A DNA stretch of 64,000 nucleotides from Geodermatophilus aquaeductus (GCF_900182545.1 NZ_FXTJ01000001.1:496001-560000), one strand, 5' to 3'. Shown: positions 8,069-16,649, counted from the stretch's first letter. A program made the numbers and translations. The notes: generated by a model from the letters alone, not told the origin.

Positions 8069-9273
8069 CGCACCTCCTCCACCGCGCGCACCGGCACGCG
8101 CGCCACGACGACGAACCGGTCGCCCTCCCGCCCCGCGGACAGCTCCCCGGAGGCCGCCGCCAGCCGCTCGGCCAGCCCGCGCAAGCCGTGACCGCGGTCC
8201 CCGCCACCGGGTCCGACACCGTCGTTCTCCACGCGCAGCGTCACCGGGTCCCCCGCGGTCAGCGTCACGGTGCACTCCCCCGCCGAGCTGTGCCGCAGCA
8301 CGTTGGTGACCGCCTCGCGGACCACCCAGCCGAGGGCCACCTGCACCGGCTCGGGCAGCGCGGCGCCGGCCTCCTCGCCGGTCACGGTGCAGGCGATGCC
8401 GGCCGCCCGGAGCACCGAGCGGGCGCCGGCGAGCTCCCCGGCGAGGTCGGTGCCGCGGTAACCGCGGACGACGTCGCGCACCTCGCGCAGCGACTGCTCG
8501 GCGATCCGGCTGATGTCGGCCACCTCGTCGGCCGCCTCGGGCCGCTGCCGCCGGACCAGCTCGCCGGCCAGCTGGCTCTTGACCGCGATCACCGAGAGGT
8601 TGCGGCCCATGACGTCGTGCAGGTCGCGGGCGAAGCGCAGCCGCTCCTCGGCGACGGCGAGCTGCAGCTGCACGCCGCGGCTGCGGTCCATCTCCACCAC
8701 GACGTCGAGGATCCAGACGGTGAAGCGGAAGGCGACGGTCACGAAGGCCACCGCCACCGCGATCGAGGTGCCGACGACCCCTGCGGCCAGGGGCGGGTTG
8801 CCGTCGAGCAGGGCGACGCCGGTGGTGAGGACCCCGACGACGGCGGTGCCGGCGAGCAGCGGCCGGGTGGGAACGGTGACCGACAGCGCGAGCAGCACCT
8901 CCGCGCCGACGAGACCGGCCGCCCAGGGCGCCGCGGGCGAGGGTCCGTCCGTCGTCACCGCGAGGGCGGTCCCGACGACGACCCCGCCGGCGACGACCGC
9001 GACCGCGAGCAGCGCCCGGTCGGGGCCGGCGGCGCGGTCGGCGAACCCGCGCCGGCTCAGCTGCACGGCGGCCGCGGTGGTCACCAGGGTCGCGGCCGCC
9101 AGCAGCAGCTCCAGCCACCGCGAGGTGCCGGCCCAGTCCGAGGCGAGGGCGAGCAGCACGAGCACCGGCAGGGCGGCGAGGAAGGAGTAGTACGACCAGC
9201 GCGTGTAGAGCTCGATGCGCTGGGGGTCGCTGCGGGTGCGCCACCAGCGTGCGACGGTCGGCACGGCGCCCAT
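8065..9273 (-). CDS. DesK-like sensor histidine kinase
   Basis: 402 residues. The N-terminal half has about five to six predicted membrane helices (residues ~25-165). A coiled linker follows, then the HisKA_3 dimerisation motif A-R-D-L-H-D-V-M-G-R-N-L-S, whose histidine is the phosphorylation site, and a HATPase_c domain with V-R-E-A-V-T-N-V-L-R-H (N box), N-D-G-V-G-P and H-G-L-R-G-L. This is the HPK7/NarX-DesK class that pairs with LuxR-type regulators. The ATG at 9273 is chosen because upstream in-frame sequence overlaps the ABC permease gene. It follows that permease by 32 bases and overlaps the regulator gene by 4, indicating one operon with the exporter. Confidence 0.88.
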   Translation of the reverse strand: MGAVPTVARWWRTRSDPQRIELYTRWSYYSFLAALPVLVLLALASDWAGTSRWLELLLAAATLVTTAAAVQLSRRGFADRAAGPDRALLAVAVVAGGVVVGTALAVTTDGPSPAAPWAAGLVGAEVLLALSVTVPTRPLLAGTAVVGVLTTGVALLDGNPPLAAGVVGTSIAVAVAFVTVAFRFTVWILDVVVEMDRSRGVQLQLAVAEERLRFARDLHDVMGRNLSVIAVKSQLAGELVRRQRPEAADEVADISRIAEQSLREVRDVVRGYRGTDLAGELAGARSVLRAAGIACTVTGEEAGAALPEPVQVALGWVVREAVTNVLRHSSAGECTVTLTAGDPVTLRVENDGVGPGGGDRGHGLRGLAERLAAASGELSAGREGDRFVVVARVPVRAVEEVR

Positions 9274-9305
9274 GCTGCCGTACCGACCGCCGCGGGCGGG
9301 ACCGC

Positions 9306-10112
9306 TCACCGGCGGGGCGCCCACCGGAACACCCGGGGCGCCACGACGGCGGCCACCGCGATCCAGGCCGCGAGGACCAGCAGCGGCTGCGGCGCGGCGG
9401 CCCAGGCACCGGCCCAGTCGACGGTGCGACCGTCCCAGGTCTGCCCCACCAGGCCCAGACGGGCCAGCTCGACGATCGGCTCGATCGGCGTCAGCCGCAT
9501 CACCTGCGCGACCTGGTCGGGGAAGGAGGCCAGCGGCACGACGACGCCGGAGGCGACCGACGCCACCATCACCAGCGGCAGGGTGGTGATCTGCGCGCTC
9601 TCGGGGGTGCGGGTGAACGACGTGCTCGCCGCGGCCAGCAGCGTCATCAGCGCCATCCCGCCGACCAGGGCGACCAGGGGCAGGACGACGTCGACCGGCG
9701 CGGCCCACTCGCCGATCACCGCGGTGCCGGCGAGGACCAGGAGCATCTGCACGACCGTCACGAGCAGCGTCGGGGTGGCGGTGCCCAGCAGCACCTCGCC
9801 GGGGGTGAGCTCCCCGCTGCGCATCCGCTGCAGGACCAGCTCCTCGCGGCGGGCGACGTAGGTGGTCACGAGGTTGTAGTAGGTGAGGAAGACCAGCGTC
9901 ACGGCGAACGCGGTCACGGCCAGGCGGGGGCCGAGCGGGCCGTCGCCGCCGAGCCCGGCGACGGGCACGAACGCGACGAGGGCCAGCGGCAGCAGCACCG
10001 AGTTGACGACGGCGGTGCGGTTGCGCAGCAGCAGCCGGGTCTCGGCGCCGGCCAGGGCGAGCGTGCGGCGCAGCCGGGAGGGCGCGGCCGCGGGGGCGGT
10101 CAGGGTGGTCAT
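9306..10112 (-). CDS. ABC-2 type exporter permease
   Basis: 268 residues with six predicted membrane helices. The first begins after R-L-L-L-R-N-R-T-A-V-V-N-S; the connecting loop R-R-E-E-L-V-L-Q-R-M-R-S-G-E-L-T-P is the conserved coupling region of ABC-2 (DrrB/YadH-like) transporters. It would form the channel for export of a drug, lipid or peptide powered by the adjacent ATPase. The ATG at 10112 lies 26 bases downstream of the ATPase stop, with CGAGGAGCTCC as ribosome site. The substrate cannot be told from sequence. Confidence 0.85.
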   Translation of the reverse strand: MTTLTAPAAAPSRLRRTLALAGAETRLLLRNRTAVVNSVLLPLALVAFVPVAGLGGDGPLGPRLAVTAFAVTLVFLTYYNLVTTYVARREELVLQRMRSGELTPGEVLLGTATPTLLVTVVQMLLVLAGTAVIGEWAAPVDVVLPLVALVGGMALMTLLAAASTSFTRTPESAQITTLPLVMVASVASGVVVPLASFPDQVAQVMRLTPIEPIVELARLGLVGQTWDGRTVDWAGAWAAAPQPLLVLAAWIAVAAVVAPRVFRWAPRR

Positions 10113-10138
10113 CGGGGAGCTCCTCGCGGGTGGGGCGG

Positions 10139-11089
10139 TCAGGAGAGGTCGGCGCCGTCGGCGACGGCGAGGAATGCCTGCTCGAGGGAGGCGGCGCGGG
10201 CCTGCAGCCCGCCCAGGACGAGCCCGTGCGCGTCGGCCCAGGCCAGCAGCCGGGTGAGCACCGGCTGCAGCGCGCGGGTGTGCAGCACCACCCGCGGCGC
10301 CGCGGACACGACCTCGGCGCCCGGGACGGCGGGCAGCGCGGGCCCGCCGGCCGGCAGCGTGAAGCGGATCGTGGCCGGCTGGGTGGCGGCGATCTCGGCC
10401 GCGGTGCCGGAGAGGACGATCCGGCCGGCCCGCATGACCGCGATCCGGTCGGCGAGCTCCTCGGCCTCCTCGAGGTGGTGGGTGGTGAGGACGACGGCGG
10501 CCCCCTCGGCCACCCGCCGCCGGACCAGCTCCCACACCGTGCGCCGGCTCTCGGGGTCCAGGCCCGTCGTGGGCTCGTCGAGGACGACGACGCGCGGCGA
10601 GCCGAGCAGCGCCAGGGTCAGGTCGAGGCGGCGCCGCTCGCCGCCGGACAGGCTGCGCACGCGGACGTCGGCGCGGCCGGTCAGGTCGACCTGGGCGAGC
10701 GCCTCGTCCTCGGCCCGCGCGCCGGTGAGGGTGGCGCCCCACAGGCGGATCGTCTCGCGCACGGTGAGGTCGGCGGGCAGGCCGCTGGACTGCAGGAGCA
10801 CGCCGAGGTGCGGGCGGACGGCGGCGCGCTCGGCCACGGGGTCGGCGCCGAGCACGCGGACGGTCCCGCCGGAGGCCGGGGCCAGTCCCTCGAGCACCTC
10901 GAGGGCGGAGGTCTTCCCGGCGCCGTTGACGCCGAGCAGCGCGAAGACCTCGCCGGGGTGGACCTCGAAGCTGATGCCGCGGACGGCCTCGACGTCGCCG
11001 TAGCGGCGTCGCAGTTCGGTGACCTCCACGGCGGGGCCGACGGCGTCCCTGCGGGGACGGACGTCGGCGCGCGGGCGGGTGAGCTGCAC
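10139..11089 (-). CDS. ABC exporter ATP-binding protein
   Basis: 316 residues. Walker A is G-V-N-G-A-G-K-T (about 52-59), the signature is L-S-G-G-E-R-R-R, Walker B is V-V-V-L-D-E-P-T-T-G-L-D-P and the switch histidine is in T-T-H-H-L-E-E-A. The C-terminal ~90 residues form the accessory domain of the DrrA/CcmA subgroup that pairs with ABC-2 permeases. The GTG at 11089 is preceded by a strong GAGGAGG, which sets the start; the open frame extends further upstream without a ribosome site. First gene of the exporter / two-component operon. Confidence 0.88.
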   Translation of the reverse strand: MQLTRPRADVRPRRDAVGPAVEVTELRRRYGDVEAVRGISFEVHPGEVFALLGVNGAGKTSALEVLEGLAPASGGTVRVLGADPVAERAAVRPHLGVLLQSSGLPADLTVRETIRLWGATLTGARAEDEALAQVDLTGRADVRVRSLSGGERRRLDLTLALLGSPRVVVLDEPTTGLDPESRRTVWELVRRRVAEGAAVVLTTHHLEEAEELADRIAVMRAGRIVLSGTAAEIAATQPATIRFTLPAGGPALPAVPGAEVVSAAPRVVLHTRALQPVLTRLLAWADAHGLVLGGLQARAASLEQAFLAVADGADLS

Positions 11090-11210
11090 GGGGCCTCCTC
11101 CTCGTGCCCCGCCGGCCCGTGTCGGGCCGGTCCTCCGGGGCACGTCCCCACGCTCCCGCCGGACCGGGCCCGGCACAGGTGCCGTCCCTCACGACCTGCG
11201 CGGACGTGCG

Positions 11211-11248
11211 CACGGGGCACCCCTGACACGTGTCAGGGGTGCCCCGTG
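11211..11248. terminator. Perfect 38-bp palindrome after the MHS transporter gene
   Basis: Each 19-base arm is perfect and there is no unpaired loop sequence; the centre is GACAC/GTGTC between 11229 and 11230. It lies 17 bases beyond the stop of the minus-strand transporter and 122 bases upstream of the ABC ATPase start. It is therefore most likely a U-less intrinsic terminator; as a symmetrical site it could also bind a regulator. Confidence 0.65.
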
Positions 11249-11264
11249 GTCGTGCGGCCGGGCC

Positions 11265-12635
11265 TCAGACCCGGGTGGCGGACCGCCCGTCCGCCGGGGT
11301 GACGGCGTCGTCGGCACCGAGGTCCCGGATCCGGGTCTCGCCGTAGGAGAACACCGCCACGAGCGTCACCACGGCGCAGGCGGCCACGTAGAGGGCCACC
11401 CGCCCGGGGCTGGGCTCGTCGAAGCTGCCCAGCAGCGCCACCGCGATCAGCGGAGCCGGGGCGCCGGCGATGACCGAGGCGAGCTGCGCCCCGACGGAGA
11501 CGCCGGTGTAGCGGGCCTTGGTGCCGAACAGCTCGGCGAAGAAGGCGGCCTGCGGGCCGTACATGGCGCCGTGGAACAGGAAGCCCACGACGAGGCCGAG
11601 GACGACCAGCCAGAAGCTGCCGGTGTCGTAGAGGCCGAAGAGCGCGAACGACCACAGCCCGATGCCGGTGGCGCCGAGCAGGTAGACCGGCCGCCGGCCG
11701 ACGCGGTCGGACAGCGCGCCCCACAGCGGGATGGTCACCAGGTGCACGGCCGAGCCCACGAGCAGCGCGTTGAGCGCGAAGGAGGAGTCCAGGCCGAGGG
11801 CCTTCGTCAGGTAGGCGGTGGTGAACGCCGTCAGCACGTAGAAGGACACGTTCTCGGCGATGCGGGCGCCCATCGCGACGAGCACCTCGCGCTTGTAGCG
11901 CCGGAGGACGACGGCGATCGGCGCCTCCTCGGCCGCGCCGGTCTCGCGGGCCTTCGCCTCGGCGAGGCGCTGCGCCTCCAGGAACACCGGCGACTCGCTG
12001 ACCGCCAGCCGGACCCACAGGCCGACGAGGATGAGCACGGCCGACAGCAGGAACGGGATGCGCCAGCCCCAGGCGGCGAACGCCTCGTCGGACTGGAACG
12101 CGGCCAGGAGTGCCAGCACCGCGGTGGACAGCAACTGCCCCGCCGGGGCGCCGGCCTGCGGCCAGGAGGCCCAGAAGCCCCGGTGCTCGGGCCGGCCGTG
12201 CTCGGAGACGATGAGGACCGCGCCGCCCCACTCGCCGCCGAGGGCGAAGCCCTGCACCAGCCGCAGGAGCACCAGCAGCAGCGGTGCCAGTGCCCCGACC
12301 GTGGCGTAGGTGGGCAGCAGGCCGATGGCGAAGGTGGCGCCGCCCATCATCAGCAGCGACACGACCAGCAGCTTCTTGCGGCCCATCCGGTCGCCGAAGT
12401 GGCCGAAGACCAGGGCGCCGATGGGGCGGGCGGCGAAGCCGATCGCGTAGGTCCCGAAGGCGAGCAGGACGCCCGCGAAGTCGGAGGACTCGGGGAAGAA
12501 CAGGTCCCCGAACACGAGCGCGGCGGCCGAGCCGTAGAGGAAGAAGTCGTACCACTCGACCGTGGTGCCGATGATGCTCGCGCCGACGACGCGGCCGAAG
12601 CTCCGGCTCCGGGGCCTCGGGCTGGGTGCGGACAT
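11265..12635 (-). CDS. MHS-family MFS transporter (probable 3-hydroxybutyrate/organic acid symporter)
   Basis: 456 residues with twelve predicted helices, of the metabolite:H+ symporter family (ProP/ShiA/KgtP-like). Diagnostic features are the N-terminal G-T-T-V-E-W-Y-D-F-F-L-Y, the loop-2-3 motif G-H-F-G-D-R-M-G-R-K-K and its repeat G-A-L-S-D-R-V-G-R-R-P in the second half, and L-R-L-V-Q-G-F-A-L-G-G-E-W-G-G. The ATG at 12635 has a GAGGAG site. It is divergent from a 3-hydroxybutyrate dehydrogenase gene, so 3-hydroxybutyrate uptake is a reasonable inference; other organic acids or betaines remain possible. Confidence 0.85.
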   Translation of the reverse strand: MSAPSPRPRSRSFGRVVGASIIGTTVEWYDFFLYGSAAALVFGDLFFPESSDFAGVLLAFGTYAIGFAARPIGALVFGHFGDRMGRKKLLVVSLLMMGGATFAIGLLPTYATVGALAPLLLVLLRLVQGFALGGEWGGAVLIVSEHGRPEHRGFWASWPQAGAPAGQLLSTAVLALLAAFQSDEAFAAWGWRIPFLLSAVLILVGLWVRLAVSESPVFLEAQRLAEAKARETGAAEEAPIAVVLRRYKREVLVAMGARIAENVSFYVLTAFTTAYLTKALGLDSSFALNALLVGSAVHLVTIPLWGALSDRVGRRPVYLLGATGIGLWSFALFGLYDTGSFWLVVLGLVVGFLFHGAMYGPQAAFFAELFGTKARYTGVSVGAQLASVIAGAPAPLIAVALLGSFDEPSPGRVALYVAACAVVTLVAVFSYGETRIRDLGADDAVTPADGRSATRV

Positions 12636-12721
12636 GCGGGGTCTCCTCGGTGGGCGGGTTCGTTCCGCGTCGACGCTAGGAAGGGGCGGCCGGGCTGCCC
12701 ATGTGCCCGAGGCCAGTTCTG

Positions 12722-12733
12722 TGAGCCGGCTCA
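12722..12733. promoter_or_regulatory. Palindrome in divergent transporter/dehydrogenase promoter
   Basis: TGAGCCGGCTCA is a perfect 12-base palindrome in the 240-bp divergent region, about midway between the transporter start (12635) and the dehydrogenase start (12876). It is a candidate operator for the PucR-type regulator encoded next to the dehydrogenase. The rest of the gap shows a -10-like TACCGT at 12863-12868 and nothing else I can name. Confidence 0.4.
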
Positions 12734-12875
12734 TGTGGTCCGGCGCCATGCCCTGGCCGCGGACGGTGGCACAGGAGGCGGCGGGACCCGGTGTGTGCGG
12801 CACCCACCCCGTCGTCGTGAGCTGTGTGGCCCGGAGCCGTGACAGTCGCCGCCGCCGCGGCCTACCGTCCCGGCC

Positions 12876-13628
12876 ATGGGCGCGGAGGACCTCACGGGGC
12901 GGCGGGCGATGGTGACCGGTGGCGGCTCGGGCATCGGGCGGGCGGTCGCCGCGCGGCTGGCCGAGGCCGGCGCCGAGGTGGTCGTCGTCGACCGGGACGG
13001 CGCGGCGGCCGAGGAGGTGGCCGGCGCCGTCGGGGGCCGCGCGGTGACCGTCGACCTCTCCGACCTGGCCGCCGTCGACGCGCTCGACCTCGACGTCGAC
13101 GTCCTGGTCAACAACGCCGGCTTCCAGCACGTCGCGCCGCTGCACGAGTTCCCGGTCGAGGTGTTCTCCACCATCCAGCGGCTGATGGTCGAGGCACCGT
13201 TCCGGCTGGTCCGGGGCGCGCTGCCGCACATGTACGGCCGGGGCTGGGGGCGGGTGGTCAACATCAGCTCGGTGCACGGGCACCGGGCCTCGCCCTTCAA
13301 GTCCGCCTACGTGACGGCGAAGCACGCGCTGGAGGGGCTGTCGAAGGTCGTCGCGCTCGAGGGCGCCGCCCACGGCGTGACGTCGAACTGCGTGGCCCCG
13401 GCCTACGTGCGCACCCCGCTGGTCGAGGGGCAGATCGCCGACCAGGCGCGCACCCACGGGATCTCCGAGGACGAGGTGGTCGAGCAGGTCATGCTGGCCC
13501 CCGCGGCACTCAAGCGGCTCATCGAGCCCGCCGAGGTCGCCGACGCCGTCGCCTGGCTGTGCTCCCCCGCCGCGACCTCGGTCACCGGCACCTCCCTGCG
13601 GATGGACGGCGGGTGGACCGCCCACTGA
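12876..13628 (+). CDS. 3-hydroxybutyrate dehydrogenase (SDR family)
   Basis: 250 residues of classical short-chain dehydrogenase, oxidising D-3-hydroxybutyrate to acetoacetate with NAD+. The cofactor motif is T-G-G-G-S-G-I-G (about 14-21) and N-N-A-G-F follows at about 86-90. The catalytic Ser is in N-I-S-S-V-H-G and the Tyr/Lys pair in Y-V-T-A-K. The segment R-T-P-L-V-E-G-Q-I-A-D-Q-A is typical of 3-hydroxybutyrate dehydrogenases, as is the D-G-G-W-T terminus. The start ATG has a TACCGT -10-like hexamer 7 bases upstream. Its stop overlaps the start of the following regulator gene (ATGA), so they form one operon. Confidence 0.85.
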   Translation: MGAEDLTGRRAMVTGGGSGIGRAVAARLAEAGAEVVVVDRDGAAAEEVAGAVGGRAVTVDLSDLAAVDALDLDVDVLVNNAGFQHVAPLHEFPVEVFSTIQRLMVEAPFRLVRGALPHMYGRGWGRVVNISSVHGHRASPFKSAYVTAKHALEGLSKVVALEGAAHGVTSNCVAPAYVRTPLVEGQIADQARTHGISEDEVVEQVMLAPAALKRLIEPAEVADAVAWLCSPAATSVTGTSLRMDGGWTAH

Positions 13629-15583
13629 TGCGGCCGGGGAGGATGCCGGTCGTGAGCCGGACCGCAGCGCTGCCCGCCGACGGTCCCGGCCGCGCGCCGC
13701 GCGTGCCCTCCGCCGCCGCCGAGTACCTGCAGCTCGTCCTCGACGACGCCGCGGCCATCGAGTACGAGGGCCCGCTGGTGCGCGCCCGCGCCGGCGGCGC
13801 CGACCCCGACACCCTCGCTGAGCTCGAGCGGGTGCGGCTCCTGGCGCTGCAGGTGCGCGCCGCCTTCGCCGCCCGCCGGCGCCGGGAGTCGGAGCTGTCG
13901 GCGCTGTTCGACACGGCGAGCGACCTCGCCACGCTGCGCGGCGTCGACTCCGTCCTCACCGCGATCGTCCGCCGCGCGCGCCAGTTGCTCGGCACCGACG
14001 TCTCCTACCTGACGCTCAACGACGACGCCCACGGCGACACCTACATGCGCGTCACCGACGGCTCGGTCTCGGCCCGGTTCCAGGCGCTGCGGCTGCCCAT
14101 GGGCGAGGGCCTGGGCGGGCTGGTCGCGCAGACCGCCGCGCCGTACGCGACGGCGAGCTACTTCACCGACGCCCGCTTCCACCACACCGACGACATCAAC
14201 GGCGGTGTCCACGAGGAGGGGCTGGTCGCCATCCTCGGGGTGCCGCTGATCCGCGGGTCGCAGGTCATCGGCGTCCTCTACGCCGCCGACCGCACCGAGC
14301 GGACCTTCGACCGCTCCGAGGTGGCGCTGCTCGGCTCGCTGGCCGCGCACGCCGCGATCGCCATCGACAACGCCCGGCTGCTCGAGGAGACCCGTACGGC
14401 GCTCGACGAGCTGTCGGCGGCCACCCGGGAGCTGCGGGCGCACACCGAGTCCGTCGAGCGGGCCGCGGGGGCGCACGACCGGTTCATCGACGTCGTGCTG
14501 CGCGGCGGCGGCGTGGAGGGCGTGGCGGCCGCGGTGACCGAGGCCCTCGGCGGGCGGATCACCGTGCTCGACGAGGAGGGCCGGCCCACGCCCGCCGACG
14601 TCCCGGGCAGCGCGCTGCCGCCCGACCCGGCCGCCGCGCTGGGCCTGGCCCGCTCGACCGGGCGCACCGTGGGCGATGGTGAGTGGTGGACTGCGGCGGT
14701 GACCGTGGGCAACGACCTGCTCGGCGGCCTGGTGCTGCAGCGCGCCGGCGACCTCTCCGACGCCGACCAGCGCATCCTCGAGCGGGCGGCGCTGGTCACC
14801 GCGCTGCTGCTGCTCATCCGGCGCACCGCCAGCGAGGCCGAGGGGCGGGTGCGCGGCGAGCTCCTCGACGAGCTGCTCACCGGTCCGCTGCGCGATCCCG
14901 ACGGCCTGCGCGAGCGCGCCCGCCGGCTGGGCGCCGACCTCGACCGGCCGCAGGCGGTGGTCGTCGTCCGCGTGGAGGAGCGCTGCCGCGGGCGGGCGCT
15001 GGCCGCCGCGGCGCACCTGGCCGCCACGCGGGCCGGGCTGGCCGGCGTCCGCGACGGCCGCGTCGTGCTCTGCCTGCCCGACCTGGCGCCGGGCGAGGCC
15101 GCGGCGCTGGCGTGCCGGGAGGTCTCCGCCGCGGTCGGCCGGCCGGTCACCGCCGGCGGCGCCGGACCGGCGCACGGCCCGGCCGCGGTGGCCGGCGCGG
15201 AGGCCGAGGCCCGGCGGTGCGCCTCGACGCTGGAGGCCCTGGGCCGCACCGGGCAGTCGGCCAGCGCCCGCGAGCTGGGCTTCGTCGGCCTGCTGGTGGG
15301 CGAGGGCCGCGACGTGCCGGGCTTCGTCACGGCCACGCTGGCGCCGGTGCTCGACTACGACGCGCGCCGCGGCACCGACCTGGTGGCCACGCTGCGGGCG
15401 TGGTTCGACACCGGCGGCTCCCCCGCCCGCGCCGCCGAGGTGCTCAACGTGCACGTCAACACGGTCACGCAGAGGCTGGACCGGGTCGCCCGGCTGCTGG
15501 GCCGGGACTGGTCGGCGCCCGAGCGCGCCCTGGAGGTCCAGCTGGCGCTGCGGCTGCACCGCCTGACCTCCGCCGACGACTGA
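13628..15583 (+). CDS. GAF-domain PucR/CdaR-type transcriptional regulator
   Basis: 651 residues. After an N-terminal helical region comes a GAF domain (about residues 90-260; F-D-T-A-S-D-L-A, V-S-Y-L-T-L-N-D, M-G-E-G-L-G-G-L-V-A, I-L-G-V-P-L). A coiled segment and a diverged middle domain follow. The C-terminal helix-turn-helix of the PucR family is G-S-P-A-R-A-A-E-V-L-N-V-H-V-N-T-V-T-Q-R-L. Regulators of this architecture control catabolic genes in response to small molecules. Overlap with the 3-hydroxybutyrate dehydrogenase gene points to control of that gene and of the divergent transporter. The ATG at 13628 is fixed by the coupled overlap. Confidence 0.85.
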   Translation: MRPGRMPVVSRTAALPADGPGRAPRVPSAAAEYLQLVLDDAAAIEYEGPLVRARAGGADPDTLAELERVRLLALQVRAAFAARRRRESELSALFDTASDLATLRGVDSVLTAIVRRARQLLGTDVSYLTLNDDAHGDTYMRVTDGSVSARFQALRLPMGEGLGGLVAQTAAPYATASYFTDARFHHTDDINGGVHEEGLVAILGVPLIRGSQVIGVLYAADRTERTFDRSEVALLGSLAAHAAIAIDNARLLEETRTALDELSAATRELRAHTESVERAAGAHDRFIDVVLRGGGVEGVAAAVTEALGGRITVLDEEGRPTPADVPGSALPPDPAAALGLARSTGRTVGDGEWWTAAVTVGNDLLGGLVLQRAGDLSDADQRILERAALVTALLLLIRRTASEAEGRVRGELLDELLTGPLRDPDGLRERARRLGADLDRPQAVVVVRVEERCRGRALAAAAHLAATRAGLAGVRDGRVVLCLPDLAPGEAAALACREVSAAVGRPVTAGGAGPAHGPAAVAGAEAEARRCASTLEALGRTGQSASARELGFVGLLVGEGRDVPGFVTATLAPVLDYDARRGTDLVATLRAWFDTGGSPARAAEVLNVHVNTVTQRLDRVARLLGRDWSAPERALEVQLALRLHRLTSADD

Positions 15584-15589
15584 GCAGCC

Positions 15590-15647
15590 GGTGGTGTGCG
15601 CCTGCGGCGCACTCCGGCTCCCGGATGCGCCGGGACCGCACACCACC
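15590..15647. terminator. Hairpin between PucR regulator and next gene
   Basis: GGTGGTGTGCG (15590-15600) pairs perfectly with CGCACACCACC (15637-15647). The 36-base loop contains smaller hairpins. It follows the regulator stop by a few bases and has no U-tract. Probable terminator of the 3-hydroxybutyrate operon. Confidence 0.6.
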
Positions 15648-15685
15648 TCGGTCGACGGCCCCTGAGCGGCTCCTACCCTGGTCCG

Positions 15686-16564
15686 GTGACCGCCGTCCTC
15701 CCCTGCCTGCCGGCGGCCGAGTGGACGGCGCGGGCGGCCGCGCACGAGGCGCGCGTGGAGCGGTGGACGGCGCCGCACCGCGAGCGGCGGCGTCGCGGGG
15801 AGTCGCACCCGGTGCTCGACTTCCTGTTCACCTACTACTCCGAGACGCCGTCGCGGCTGCGGCGCTGGCACCCGGGCCCGGGCGTCGCGCTGGCGCCGTC
15901 GGCCGACGGCCCGGCGCCGCACGCCGCGTGGCGCTGGTACGCGACCGGTGATGACGGGACGGTGCGCCTGGACGTCGGCGCATACCTGGCCGACCGCGCG
16001 TCCACGGTGCGGTTCGTGCGGGACCTGCTGGCGGCCACCGCGTCGCGGCCGGCGCACACCGGCTGCTTCGGGCTGCACGAGTGGGCGATGGTGCACCGCG
16101 CCGACGAGCGGCGGCACGCGGTCCCGCTGCGGCTGGGGCAGGCGGGCACCGACGCCGTCGTGGAGTCGCACCCGATCCGGTGCAGCCACTACGACGCGTT
16201 CCGGTTCTTCACGCCGTCGGCCGTGGGGCTCAACCGGCTGCGGCCGACGCGGGAGTCGCAGGTGGCCATGGAGCAGCCGGGCTGCCTGCACGCCACGATG
16301 GACCTCTACAAGTGGGCCTACAAGCTCTCCCCCGCGGTGCCCGGTGAGCTCGTCGCCGACTGCTTCGCCCTCGCCGTCGAGGTGCGCGAGCTGGACATGC
16401 GCGCCTCGCCCTACGACCTGCGCGGCCGCGGCTACGAGCCGGTGCCGGTCGAGACGCCGGAGGGCAAGGCCGCCTACGTCGTCGCCCAGCGGGGGTTCGC
16501 CGAACGGGCTGCCCCGCTCCGGCAGCGGCTGGTCGACGTCTGCGACGCCCTGCTCGCGTCCTAG
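15686..16564 (+). CDS. Conserved actinobacterial protein, usually labelled 3-methyladenine DNA glycosylase
   Basis: 292 residues. Conserved blocks visible include H-P-V-L-D-F-L-F-T-Y-Y-S near residue 40, R-R-W-H-P-G-P-G, G-C-F-G-L-H-E-W-A-M-V, S-H-Y-D-A-F-R-F-F-T and C-L-H-A-T-M-D-L-Y-K-W-A-Y-K-L. I recognise this family as one annotated as 3-methyladenine DNA glycosylase, but none of the known glycosylase signatures (HhH-GPD, AAG, Tag zinc site) is evident. The enzymatic name is therefore doubtful, and the many conserved His/Tyr/Asp residues suggest some other enzyme. The GTG at 15686 has TACCCT 6 bases upstream and no ribosome site, so the transcript may be leaderless. Confidence 0.65.
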   Translation: MTAVLPCLPAAEWTARAAAHEARVERWTAPHRERRRRGESHPVLDFLFTYYSETPSRLRRWHPGPGVALAPSADGPAPHAAWRWYATGDDGTVRLDVGAYLADRASTVRFVRDLLAATASRPAHTGCFGLHEWAMVHRADERRHAVPLRLGQAGTDAVVESHPIRCSHYDAFRFFTPSAVGLNRLRPTRESQVAMEQPGCLHATMDLYKWAYKLSPAVPGELVADCFALAVEVRELDMRASPYDLRGRGYEPVPVETPEGKAAYVVAQRGFAERAAPLRQRLVDVCDALLAS

Positions 16565-16574
16565 CTCACCGTGG

Positions 16575-16633
16575 CGCGTCCTGGCTCACGGTCGACGGTG
16601 AGCCAGGACGCGGCACGATCAGGTCACCTGATC
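16575..16633. repeat. Dispersed palindromic repeat, copy 2
   Basis: It lies between the convergent ends of the putative glycosylase and livM. Arms CGCGTCCTGGCTCAC (16575-16589) and GTGAGCCAGGACGCG (16598-16612) surround a GTCGAC core. The palindrome GATCAGGT-c-ACCTGATC follows directly (16617-16633). The stretch 16606-16633 matches 2536-2563 with one central difference. In copy 1 the two palindromes are in the opposite order, so the modules are shuffled rather than simply duplicated. Confidence 0.7.
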
Positions 16634-16649
16634 ATGTGGGGACGCTGCG

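Noticed and set aside
8188-9861. 557-residue plus-strand open frame
   Set aside because: Antisense to the sensor kinase and ABC permease; low-complexity product.
7463-11089. A bacteriocin or immunity cluster around the ABC exporter
   Set aside because: No precursor peptide, modification enzyme or protease nearby; only the exporter and its two-component regulator are present.
13403-16291. 962-residue minus-strand open frame
   Set aside because: Antisense to the dehydrogenase, PucR and putative glycosylase genes; no recognisable domain.
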